Assembly (NCBI RefSeq): GCF_023227905.1
Contig: NZ_JALOCF010000016.1
Coordinates: 22,134 to 86,133, forward strand
Direction: 5' to 3'
From: Methylobacter sp.
Lineage (GTDB): Bacteria; Pseudomonadota; Gammaproteobacteria; Methylococcales; Methylomonadaceae
Length of the DNA stretch: 64,000 nt
Below, one piece after another: positions 35,147 to 43,961 of the stretch. The translations under genes and the position numbers were made by a program. The notes under the pieces are model-generated. The model saw nothing but the letters and a program-made list of their open reading frames with translations. It did not search any database and was not told the DNA's origin. Every line of letters starts with the position of its first letter. Positions within the stretch are counted from its first letter, which is position 1.

Positions 35147-38014
35147 ATGGAACAGTTTATCCCCGGCCAACGCTGGATTAGTAACACCGAGTCTGAACTC
35201 GGCTTAGGTCTTATTCTTGATGTGGCGCACAAGAGGGTCACCGTGCTTTTTTTGGCGTGCGACGAGAAGCGCATGTATGCGCAAGATAATGCGCCGTTAA
35301 CGCGCGTCCGGTTTTCGGTAGGCGACGTTATCGAGTCGATTGATGAATATAAAGTGACCGTTACCGGTTTAACCGAGAAAGACGGCTTGATAACTTATAT
35401 AGGCAGAGACGAGGATGATCAGGAAGTCCAAGTGGATGAGGTGGAGCTGAATCATCATATTCAATTTAACAAGCCTCAAGATCGGTTGTTTATCGGGCAG
35501 GTTGACCCTTCCGCCTGGTTTTTACTGCGCTATGAAACTTGGCGCAGATTGCAGCAGCATCAGCAGTCGCCGGTTAAGGGTTTGCTGGGCGGTCGCGCTT
35601 CGCTTATTCCGCATCAGCTGTTTATTGCGCATGAATCGGCTAACCGGTCTGCACCGCGAATCATGCTGGCTGATGAGGTCGGCTTGGGTAAAACCATCGA
35701 AGCCGGTTTGGTTTTGCACCATCGGCTGATTAACGGCTTGAGCAACCGGGTCTTGATTATCGTGCCGGAAACACTGTTGCATCAATGGCTGGTAGAAATG
35801 CTCCGGCGCTTCAATCTGCGATTCAGTATTTTTGACGAAGCACGTTGTCTCGATACTTATGCCGAAGACGACATGCTCGCAGAGGGAGTCGAAGATGATG
35901 CAAATGCCGATAATCCGTTCCTGACCGAGCAATTGGTTCTATGCAGCCAGGACTTTTTTTCTAAATATCCACGCCGCCAACAACAGGCCATTGAGGCAGG
36001 TTGGGATATGGTGATTGTTGACGAAGCGCACCATCTGGAATGGAGCGAACAAGCGCCTAGCTCTGACTACCTGTTTGTGGAGCAACTCGGGCGGATTTCC
36101 CCTAGTCTGATATTGCTGACGGCGACTCCTGAGCAATTGGGCAAGGAAAGCCATTTCGCACGATTAAGATTGCTCGATCCCGACCGGTTTTACAGCTTTT
36201 CAGCGTTTGTCAAAGAAGAACGATTATTTGAGCCGGTGGCAAATGCGGCCAAATTGCTGCTTGCGGACAAGGCGCTGGATGAACAGGCGCAGCAACATTT
36301 AACCGCGCTGCTGAAAGATGACAACGTCGACGGCCTGCTGAAGAATCTTATCGCCAGGGATGGTGTGTATGCCGCAGACCTGCCGGGAGCAGGTGCGGCG
36401 AACGACCCTGAAAAATCGGCGGCGGCACGTGATGCGCTGATTACGGTGCTGCTGGATCATCACGGCACCGGGCGGATTTTATTCAGGAATTCGCGGCAGA
36501 CTGTGCAGGGCTTTCCCGAGCGGGAACGTTACGGCTATGCGTTGGCAGGTCAGCCCAATACCGATGATTGGCAACAAGATCCGCGTTTTCTATGGCTGGT
36601 GAATAAGGTCAAGCAACTGGCTGGCGATAAAGCCCTGGTGATCTGCAAACAGGCACAAACAGCGATTGACTTAGAGCAAGCCTTGAAAAACCGTGCGGGC
36701 ATTGCCTCAGCCGTTTTTCATGAAGGCATGAGCATTATCGAACGTGACCGGGCGGCGGCTTATTTTGCCGACCCTGAAAGTGCGGCGCGGTTATTGATTT
36801 GTTCCGAGATCGGCAGCGAAGGCAGGAATTTTCAGTTTGTACACCATTTAATACTGCTGGATTTGCCGAATAACCCCGATTTATTGCAGCAACGCATAGG
36901 GCGTCTTGACCGTATCGGGCAGAAACATGTGATTCAGATTCATGTGCCTTACCTGGAGCATACCGAGTGTGAGGTGTTGTACCGCTGGTATGATGAAGGC
37001 CTGAATGCGTTTGCCAGTAACAGTTCATCCGCCCAGCGGGTTGCGGATATAGTGCACGATGAGCTGGCGGCTGTTTTGGAGAGTAAAAACCCAGCCGATA
37101 TTGATGTTCTTATCGCCAAGACCCGGGCGCTCAGCACTGAACTTGAAGCGGAAATGCATAACGGCCGCGATCAATTGCTGGAGTTGAATTCCTGCCGCAA
37201 GGAACTGGCCGATGAGCTGATTGCCCAGTTGAATACCTACGAGAAAGAAGGCGTGCTATGGCCCTATATGGAAGATGTCTTTGAATGCTACGGCGTAGAT
37301 ACCGAGTTTCATTCGCCGGATTGCTTTATTGTCCGTCCCAGCGACCATTTGCGCGTTTCGCATTTTCCCGGCTTGACCGAAGACGGCTTGACTTTCACCG
37401 TCAACCGGCAGATTGCCCTGGCGCGGGAAGACATGCAGTTTATGACTTGGGAGCATCCGGTGGTTACCGCATCAATGGATATGGTGCTGTCCAGTGAAAC
37501 CGGCAACGCCGCGATCAGCGTGATCAAGCATAATGACCTTAAAGCCGGACAGTTTCTGCTGGAGTGTTTGTTCATTGTCGAGTGCAGCGCACCTGCCGAA
37601 TTACAAATCGGAAGATTCTTGCCTCATACGCCGATCCGGGTGCTGATCGACCAAAACCAAAAGGATTTAAGTGCGGATATCGACCACCGCGATCTGGTTG
37701 AAGCCGGCATTAAGTTCGACAAACACAAAATTATTGCTTTTTTAACCAGCCAGCGGCCGCACTTGATCAACATTTTGGGCGTGGCGGAGCAAAAAGCCAA
37801 AGCCGAAATGCAGCAGCTAGTCGATCAGGCGACCCAAACCATGTTGGAATCGTTAAGCAATGAAATTAAGCGCTTGGTCAGGCTGAAAAAAGTGAATCCG
37901 ACCATCAGGACCGAAGAAATCGAACAGTTAAAGGACATGACCATGCTGGCGCATGAAAATATTCAGGCTGCGCAGTTAAGACTGGATGCGGTGAGATTTT
38001 TGATTACCAGTTGA
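35147..38014 (+). CDS. rapA: RNA polymerase-associated helicase RapA
   Basis: This 955-residue protein matches RapA (968 in E. coli). N-terminal Tudor-like domains (1-110) begin with FIPGQRWISNTESELGLG. The SNF2 helicase core has Walker A DEVGLGKTIEAG near residue 180, the DEAH motif in VIVDEAHHLEW and C-terminal motif QQRIGRLDRIGQ near residue 585. The C-terminal RapA domain (about 610-955) is complete. RapA releases stalled RNA polymerase to allow recycling. It stands alone, flanked by gene-free DNA on both sides. Confidence 0.96.
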   Translation: MEQFIPGQRWISNTESELGLGLILDVAHKRVTVLFLACDEKRMYAQDNAPLTRVRFSVGDVIESIDEYKVTVTGLTEKDGLITYIGRDEDDQEVQVDEVELNHHIQFNKPQDRLFIGQVDPSAWFLLRYETWRRLQQHQQSPVKGLLGGRASLIPHQLFIAHESANRSAPRIMLADEVGLGKTIEAGLVLHHRLINGLSNRVLIIVPETLLHQWLVEMLRRFNLRFSIFDEARCLDTYAEDDMLAEGVEDDANADNPFLTEQLVLCSQDFFSKYPRRQQQAIEAGWDMVIVDEAHHLEWSEQAPSSDYLFVEQLGRISPSLILLTATPEQLGKESHFARLRLLDPDRFYSFSAFVKEERLFEPVANAAKLLLADKALDEQAQQHLTALLKDDNVDGLLKNLIARDGVYAADLPGAGAANDPEKSAAARDALITVLLDHHGTGRILFRNSRQTVQGFPERERYGYALAGQPNTDDWQQDPRFLWLVNKVKQLAGDKALVICKQAQTAIDLEQALKNRAGIASAVFHEGMSIIERDRAAAYFADPESAARLLICSEIGSEGRNFQFVHHLILLDLPNNPDLLQQRIGRLDRIGQKHVIQIHVPYLEHTECEVLYRWYDEGLNAFASNSSSAQRVADIVHDELAAVLESKNPADIDVLIAKTRALSTELEAEMHNGRDQLLELNSCRKELADELIAQLNTYEKEGVLWPYMEDVFECYGVDTEFHSPDCFIVRPSDHLRVSHFPGLTEDGLTFTVNRQIALAREDMQFMTWEHPVVTASMDMVLSSETGNAAISVIKHNDLKAGQFLLECLFIVECSAPAELQIGRFLPHTPIRVLIDQNQKDLSADIDHRDLVEAGIKFDKHKIIAFLTSQRPHLINILGVAEQKAKAEMQQLVDQATQTMLESLSNEIKRLVRLKKVNPTIRTEEIEQLKDMTMLAHENIQAAQLRLDAVRFLITS

Positions 38015-38454
38015 TATCTCTCTCTGCCCACGAAAGCCAAAAGTAGGCGCCTCTACGACTGCAAGGATGCAGGAGGTAGAGCAACGCAGGAGCAGTTGCC
38101 GAGGCGCAGCTTCCGCTCCTTGCTCACGCTAAATACCTACATAATCCACAGGGATGTGGTGAATGCAGATATTGCAGGAGCAAATATCTGTCCATGTAGG
38201 CAACGCAGGAGCAGTTGCCGAGGCGACACGAAAAGCACGAAAAATGAATAAAGTGTGGGTATAACAAAGAGTTTTCCGGAGGTAAGGCGGGCGCTATGTT
38301 GGTGTAACTTCCCTAGCAACAGTCAAACGGAATACGTTATTAAAACATTTTCGTGCCTTTCGTGCTTTTTCGTGAACAAAATTTCATTTCAGTTACCAGA
38401 TGATGTTGAATACTGATCTTTACGTATATTAAATCCCAATCTACCCAATAAATT
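38015..38454. repeat. Cluster of dispersed repeats after rapA
   Basis: This 440-bp gap holds several repeat elements. One is the 22-bp segment 38034-38055, also found at 55299-55320. The 50-bp segment 38055-38104 is the exact reverse complement of 16078-16127. A 26-bp segment at 38081-38106 is repeated at 38200-38225. A palindromic unit at about 38137-38198 is related to elements at 10.1, 43.8 and 47.4 kb. A final pair of CACGAAA-rich arms lies near 38225-38245 and 38350-38375. It looks like a composite of intergenic repeat units, with no gene. Confidence 0.8.
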
Positions 38455-39288
38455 ATGATAAACATCGGCAAAATAAATAAGCTGAACGTAGTTAAACAAC
38501 AAGGCGCTGACGTTTACCTCAGTGACGGCAGTTCGGGAAAAAAAGTGCTGCTGGCGGACAGAAAATTGCCGGCAAACTGCCAGGTCGGCGATACTCTGGA
38601 TGTCTTTGTTTACGTGGATTCGGAAGGACACTTGGCCGCTACCACTAAAAAGCCGTTAGCCGAAGTGGGAGATATAGCATGGCTGAAAGTCGTGTCGCTG
38701 AATTATGTGGGGGCGTTTCTGGACTGGGGATTACCCAAAGATTTACTGGTTCCGTTCAGTGAACAATACCATGAGATGGAAGTAGGGCGGTCTTATCTGG
38801 TCAAGGTTTTTCTCGATGAGCAGAGCCGCATTGCGGCAACCACCAAGATTGATAAATTGCTCAGCGATGAATCGGTCGACTTCGAAGTCGGCCAAAAAGT
38901 GTCGTTGATCATCGCCGATAGAACCGATTTGGGCATTAAAGCCATCATCAATAATAGCCATTGGGGCATGCTGTACGAAAACGAGCTATTCCGGCCTGTT
39001 AAAAAAGGCCAAAAGATGGAGGGTTACATTAAGCAGATACGGGAAGATCATAAAATTGATCTCAGTCTGCATCAGCCTGGATACGGCAAAGTGGTATCGC
39101 TGACCGATAGCATTATAGCCAAGCTGAAAGCCAATAATGGGGTATTGATGCTTAGCGACAAAAGCCCGCCAGAAGCCATTTATGCCGCGTTTGGGGTAAG
39201 CAAGAAAGTATTTAAGCAAGCTATCGGGGCATTATATAAGCAACAATTAATCACCATTGATAAAAACGGGATCAAGCTTGTTGATTGA
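38455..39288 (+). CDS. S1-domain RNA-binding protein (CvfB/YitL family)
   Basis: This 277-residue protein is made of consecutive S1-like modules, with VGDIAWLKVV...GAFLDWGLPKDLLVP near residues 70-100 and a further S1 unit near 185-205 with GYIKQIREDHKIDLSLH. A C-terminal winged-helix segment starts at about 215. This is the layout of CvfB (YitL), a cytoplasmic RNA-binding regulator. The ATG has no strong ribosome site. A DnaJ-Sel1 gene follows after 36 bp. Confidence 0.85.
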   Translation: MINIGKINKLNVVKQQGADVYLSDGSSGKKVLLADRKLPANCQVGDTLDVFVYVDSEGHLAATTKKPLAEVGDIAWLKVVSLNYVGAFLDWGLPKDLLVPFSEQYHEMEVGRSYLVKVFLDEQSRIAATTKIDKLLSDESVDFEVGQKVSLIIADRTDLGIKAIINNSHWGMLYENELFRPVKKGQKMEGYIKQIREDHKIDLSLHQPGYGKVVSLTDSIIAKLKANNGVLMLSDKSPPEAIYAAFGVSKKVFKQAIGALYKQQLITIDKNGIKLVD

Positions 39289-39324
39289 TCGGCGGGCACA
39301 ATACCTTATATAAATGAAAGTTGT

Positions 39325-40419
39325 ATGGCTAAATTTAAAACCCATTATGACAACTTAAATGTGTCGCGCAATGCGCCGACAAGCGTTATCAAGGCTGCCT
39401 ATAAGGCGCTCTGCCAAAATTATCATCCCGATAAATATATAGGTGGGCATGATGAAGCGCTACGGATAATGAAAATCATCAATGGCTCTTACGCGGTTTT
39501 ATCGGATCCCGACAAAAGAGCCGAGCATGATCGATGGATAAACAAACAAGAAAGAGATCATGCGACCGATAAAGCGCAACGGATAATGTCGATTATCTCT
39601 AAAGCTTATGTTGAGCCGCCGGTAACGTCCCCTCAGAATGTTCCTGCCAGCTATCTGACGCCTATTGGCAAATTTTGGACAAACATCCGTTCCGGCGTCA
39701 ATCAGGTACGACTCATCAGTATCCCAAGCTCAAAAAAATTAAATTTGATGCTTGGAGCCATAGGTTTTGTCGTCATTGTATTTGCGGCAACGACTCTTTA
39801 CGGGCCTGGCTTAATAACAAAGACAGTAGCGACGGCACCAGTTAATCAGGATATTGAGCGCCTATTAAAAAAAGCCAAGCAATTAGCCAGGCAAGGCCGG
39901 ACTGCAAAAGCATTACCGCTTTATTTGCAGTTGGCGGAGCAGGGGAATGCGGAAGCGCAGTTTCAGTTAGGTTTGATATACGCTAATCAACAAGGCGTAA
40001 CAAAAGACGATAAACAGGCCGCTGACTGGTTAGCCAGGGCGGCCGAGCAGGGGCATAGGGAAGCGCAAACCAAATTGGGCTTTATGTATGCGACTGGAAA
40101 AGGCGTGGCGCAGAATTATCATTCGGCCATTTATTGGTGTTACAAAGCCGCTGAGCAGGGCGATGCTGTGGCGCAGTTTAATCTGGGATTGATGTATGCA
40201 AAAGGACAAGGCATGGCACAGGATAATAACTTGGCCGTTTCCTGGTACAGCAAGGCGGCTGAACAGGGCGACGCACATGCTCAATACAATCTGGGCGATA
40301 TGTATGCAAACGGCGTGGGCGTGGCAAAGGATAGCAAACAGGCTGCTGTTTTGTATCGTAAAGCAGCAAAGCAGGGGTTGACGGAGGCTGTCGCCGCTTT
40401 AAAATTGTTGGAGCAATAA
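39325..40419 (+). CDS. DnaJ-domain protein with Sel1 repeats
   Basis: This 364-residue protein begins with a J domain (1-72) containing the HPD motif in NYHPDKY. A hydrophobic segment near residues 145-165 (GAIGFVVIVFAATTLYG) suggests a single inner-membrane crossing. The C-terminal half holds Sel1-type repeats (about 190-364), for example FQLGLIYANQQGVTKDDKQA and units with LGLMYAKGQG and LGDMYANGVG. J proteins recruit DnaK; Sel1 repeats bind partners, here presumably on the other side of the membrane. The direct repeats in the Sel1 region are real coding repeats. The client is unknown. Confidence 0.85.
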   Translation: MAKFKTHYDNLNVSRNAPTSVIKAAYKALCQNYHPDKYIGGHDEALRIMKIINGSYAVLSDPDKRAEHDRWINKQERDHATDKAQRIMSIISKAYVEPPVTSPQNVPASYLTPIGKFWTNIRSGVNQVRLISIPSSKKLNLMLGAIGFVVIVFAATTLYGPGLITKTVATAPVNQDIERLLKKAKQLARQGRTAKALPLYLQLAEQGNAEAQFQLGLIYANQQGVTKDDKQAADWLARAAEQGHREAQTKLGFMYATGKGVAQNYHSAIYWCYKAAEQGDAVAQFNLGLMYAKGQGMAQDNNLAVSWYSKAAEQGDAHAQYNLGDMYANGVGVAKDSKQAAVLYRKAAKQGLTEAVAALKLLEQ

Positions 40420-40468
40420 AGTTCCTGTGGCTTGCAGGGATCATTTCTGAGGCTGTGTAGGGCTTCAA

Positions 40469-42757
40469 TTACGGCCTGAAGGTTTGCTTCATTTCCGGCA
40501 TCGGGATACTAATGTGATAGCCTTGGGCAAAATTAATGCCCATGTCCTTGAGCGCCTCCCAAATTTCCTGGTTTTCGACAAACTCGGCAACAGTGAGAAT
40601 GTCTATGTCCTGGCATAATCGGGACAGGTTACGAACCAAGGCATAATCTACTTTAGAAGTCAGAATGTTACGTACAAATGCGCCGTCAATTTTGACATAC
40701 TCGAAACGCAATTCACGCAAATAATGAAATGAGTTATACCCTGTGCCAAAATCGTCCAAGGCAAAAGCAAAGCCTTTGCGGCGCAAATTGGCGAGAAATC
40801 GGCGCATATTGGTCATGTCGCCAATTGCATCGCGTTCCAGTAATTCAAAAACAATGCTTTCGGGAGGAAGTTCCAGCTTTTGGCACAGTTCTTCGGCATA
40901 GCCTAAAATGCCACGGCCCTGAATCTCCTGCACCGATAAGTTGATGAATATTTTCGCATTGGCTTCCGGGCGGTTGGTATCCATGCAGGCGCGCTTAGCC
41001 GCAAAAGAGTTGTTGATCATAGCGAGGTCGAGTTCACGCGCCATGCCGTATTTGTCGATGGTTTCGATAAACATGGCTGCCGAGGTCGTTTCTTCTCCCG
41101 TTGGGGATTTAAGCCGGGCCAGCGTTTCAAAGGCATATAGCTCGCCGGATTGGCAGTCAACAATCGATTGGTAATAGGGAACAATACGCCTTTCCTTTAA
41201 GGCTTCGCGCAGGTTTTCCGCATTATCGCGCGTCTCGCGAATGCTGATACGTGTTGCCTTTGCGTCAAAGGTACAGACGCTATCTTTACCCATGTCTTTG
41301 GCTTTGTACATGGCGGCATCGACACCTTCCAGCAAGGTATCTATGTTTTTTCCATCGACAGGGTAGCTGCTCACGCCTATGGAGACAGTCAAATGAAAGC
41401 GGCTGCCTTGCGCGGATGTGATAGCCATTTCCCGTAGTGCGCGGCTTACGTTTTCCGCGACAACCCGGGCGCCTTCGGGACCGGTTTCAGTCAGGATAAT
41501 GGCAAACTCATCGCCGCCAATACGGGCGCACAAATCGCCTTTTCGGGTATGTTCAAGCAGGGCACTGGCGATTGCACACAATGCTGTATCGCCGGTAGGG
41601 TGGCCGTAGGAGTCGTTGATGTCCTTAAAATTGTCGAGGTCAAGCATCAGTACACTAAACTCATGCTTATGCCGCTCGGAACGACCAATTTCATAGCTTA
41701 GAATATCGTTAAACTGGCGACGGTTATGCAGTCCGGTAAGGGGGTCATGCACAGCGTAGTACTCAAGCTCCAGTAAGGTGCGCGACAATACTTTGCTGGA
41801 ACCCACCACCATGACCATGACGGCGAGTATTGAGCGGATGACGCTTTCTTCCTGCGCTGATAAGTTATTTTCAGCAGCGTAAGCGACGCCCAATAAACCG
41901 GCCAAATTGGGCGCATGATCAGGTACAGGCACGCTGATCATACGAATATTGTGATCTGATTTGATATCAGCTCCGCACTGGATATTAAATTCTTCAATAT
42001 CCACCGCCGCTTCCGGAGGGGAGCCAATGCTTTGAAGCATCTGTTGGCTCAGTAAACCGCGCGCTCGTGCGCGCGCCTCTTCCGAACACTGGCCCAGATA
42101 ATACAAATACAAAGACAAGCCATTTTCTTCCGCAAAAGCGATATAAAAAAAGTTAAACGGGAAGATGGCATAAAAATCCGATAGGATTTCTTGCACAAAC
42201 TCTTTCCATTGCGAAATGTGTTCGTGCGACAAGATAATACGTTCCAACACCCGGCTTTGCCGCTCCAGCAAGTCTTTTTCAATCAAAACAGAAGACAGCT
42301 CCAGCAAGGTTTGATTAAACTCGATCAGCAGGTGTTGGATATGCTGATCGCTGGATGCCCATTGCTCACTGCATTGTTGGAATAATAAGTCCAGACTTTG
42401 ATCCAGCCGGGAACAGGTATCCAGGATCTGTGAAATCGTAGGGATCATGGCAATCATCGCGGCGGAATTGTCGGTAGCCATTGTGGCCATAGCCGCCAGT
42501 AGTTTACTGACAATCTCTTGATGGACGTTGTGGTTAAGGTCCGACAAGCTCATTGCGTAGCGTTGCGTATGTGATTGATTCTCTAAGATCTCGGCAATCT
42601 GCCTGATAGCCCTGAAACGTAATGCCTCCAGATGGCTGGGTTCGGCAACTGCGGCTAATGTTGATGCTCTTGATCGCTGTTCCAGAAGCGATTCTACTTC
42701 CTTCATTCTTGGGAGAATTTCCCCCGCATCCTTGCAACTATGCGAGAAATTATTCAT
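40469..42757 (-). CDS. GGDEF/EAL c-di-GMP turnover protein with N-terminal sensor
   Basis: This 762-residue cytoplasmic protein has an N-terminal helical region (1-160), a GAF-like part (about 170-325), a GGDEF domain (330-500) with an intact RIGGDEFAII near 412, and an EAL domain (510-760). The EAL motif reads ETL, and the other catalytic segments are present: NLSVQEI, FELLERD, DDFGTGYNSF and KIDGAFV. Both activities are therefore plausible. No membrane segment is seen. The gene starts 2 bp after the stop of an ODP-like metallo-beta-lactamase gene, so the two are cotranscribed. This suggests that an O2- or NO-related signal controls c-di-GMP, which is inference. Confidence 0.92.
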   Translation of the reverse strand: MNNFSHSCKDAGEILPRMKEVESLLEQRSRASTLAAVAEPSHLEALRFRAIRQIAEILENQSHTQRYAMSLSDLNHNVHQEIVSKLLAAMATMATDNSAAMIAMIPTISQILDTCSRLDQSLDLLFQQCSEQWASSDQHIQHLLIEFNQTLLELSSVLIEKDLLERQSRVLERIILSHEHISQWKEFVQEILSDFYAIFPFNFFYIAFAEENGLSLYLYYLGQCSEEARARARGLLSQQMLQSIGSPPEAAVDIEEFNIQCGADIKSDHNIRMISVPVPDHAPNLAGLLGVAYAAENNLSAQEESVIRSILAVMVMVVGSSKVLSRTLLELEYYAVHDPLTGLHNRRQFNDILSYEIGRSERHKHEFSVLMLDLDNFKDINDSYGHPTGDTALCAIASALLEHTRKGDLCARIGGDEFAIILTETGPEGARVVAENVSRALREMAITSAQGSRFHLTVSIGVSSYPVDGKNIDTLLEGVDAAMYKAKDMGKDSVCTFDAKATRISIRETRDNAENLREALKERRIVPYYQSIVDCQSGELYAFETLARLKSPTGEETTSAAMFIETIDKYGMARELDLAMINNSFAAKRACMDTNRPEANAKIFINLSVQEIQGRGILGYAEELCQKLELPPESIVFELLERDAIGDMTNMRRFLANLRRKGFAFALDDFGTGYNSFHYLRELRFEYVKIDGAFVRNILTSKVDYALVRNLSRLCQDIDILTVAEFVENQEIWEALKDMGINFAQGYHISIPMPEMKQTFRP

Positions 42758-42759
42758 GC

Positions 42760-43530
42760 TTAATCCCCTAACGAGAAGCGTCCGCCGGATTGCATTAAAT
42801 CAATGCCGCACTGCAAGTCTTTGAGCCAGTTTAGAAAATCTTGCACTGCGGCGCCCCGGTAAATTGGCCCATGCTGAGGGGCAATCATGGCAATATCCAA
42901 GCCGGCAATGGTATCTAGCCAGCATCGTATCGCCTTGTTAGAGCACATATAACGGCGGTGAAATCCTTTGATGTAAGGGATGTGGCTGGCAAAATCGTCT
43001 ACAAATGCATCGTTTTTATCCATGGGTAACATTGCTGCGCCGATGTCGCCGGTAAACAGGATTTTGGAAATCGGGTCATAGACATTAATCTGACCTTCGG
43101 AATGCAAGAAATGTGCGGGTACTACTTTTAATCTAAAGCCGGGGGAAGGCTCGTAATCCATGCCTTCGTTGGGCACTCCAACAAATCGCGCCATGTCCTT
43201 TAAGCCGTAGTGGGGCAAAAAGCGTATCCAGATGCTGGAAACATAGACTGGCGAGTGGCACAGCTCCAGCCAGGTTGATAGGCCGCCGACTATATCAGGG
43301 TCTTGGTGAGACAGAAAAATAGCTTTAATTTGCTCCGGTACGACGTAACGCAACATTTCCGTCAATACCTGGGGCATCACCCCAAATCCTCCCGGATCAA
43401 GCAACACCCCGTCATTAAAATGGGTAATCAAATACTGGTTGGAGCGTACCCCGTCTTCTTCGCCTGGTTCACTCTCGTTCAGTAAAATAAAGCGGTGGTC
43501 AGCGGATTCAAATAATTTAATGTTGCGCAT
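42760..43530 (-). CDS. ODP-like metallo-beta-lactamase-fold protein
   Basis: This 256-residue protein has the metallo-beta-lactamase fold of the flavodiiron/ODP group without a flavodoxin domain. Metal ligands seen: H75, D77 and D79 in SHQDPDIVGG, a His in PAHFLHSEG, Asp in LFTGDIG and His in PQHGPIY. Compared with the flavodiiron pattern HxExDH, Glu is replaced by Asp and the final His by Ile. The lack of flavodoxin argues for an O2/NO sensing or binding role rather than a full reductase. It is the first gene of a two-gene unit with the GGDEF/EAL protein, 2 bp apart. Confidence 0.8.
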   Translation of the reverse strand: MRNIKLFESADHRFILLNESEPGEEDGVRSNQYLITHFNDGVLLDPGGFGVMPQVLTEMLRYVVPEQIKAIFLSHQDPDIVGGLSTWLELCHSPVYVSSIWIRFLPHYGLKDMARFVGVPNEGMDYEPSPGFRLKVVPAHFLHSEGQINVYDPISKILFTGDIGAAMLPMDKNDAFVDDFASHIPYIKGFHRRYMCSNKAIRCWLDTIAGLDIAMIAPQHGPIYRGAAVQDFLNWLKDLQCGIDLMQSGGRFSLGD

Positions 43531-43961
43531 ATTTTCCCTAATATCCTGCTAGGTTGTAATTTTTATATTTTCCCTAGTTTACTTCAGGTTATTAAAAAAA
43601 GTATAGCGATAGTCTTTTTTAATAAAGGAAGTTAGGGAAGTATATATTGCAGGCGCAACCTTATGATGGGAACTAGCCGCCATAAAACAGTCGGTTAGTG
43701 ACAATAATGCATCGGGTTCTTTATCGGCGCATCATTGTTATTGCCCCTGCATTTTTTGCGGGGATATGAGAATGCAGATTTTGCACGGAGCAAAATCTGC
43801 CCTTGTAAGTCGTAAAGCGTTTATTATCGGGCATTTTGGATGCATTTCCAGAAGCGGTTCTAACTTTCATCCATAAATTTGGCTCTCCTGTTTCCGTGCA
43901 GTCGTTGGCAGTAAGCTCCTGTATAGCTCTTTATCCCCATCCTTGGGACATGCTTCCTCTG
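43531..43961. other. Intergenic region with dispersed repeat
   Basis: This gap lies upstream of the ODP-like gene and downstream of the GH17 gene. A repeat unit at about 43746-43808 holds a GGGGATATGAGAATGCAGAT segment and a hairpin with arms of about 11 bp (GCAGATTTTGC and GCAAAATCTGC). It is related to the units at 10.1, 38.2 and 47.4 kb. The rest is AT-rich and shows no gene. Confidence 0.6.

Noticed and set aside
38015..38454. CRISPR-like array from repeated units
   Set aside because: Repeats here differ in length and orientation, spacers are not uniform, and no cas gene is present; the dispersed intergenic repeat explanation fits better.
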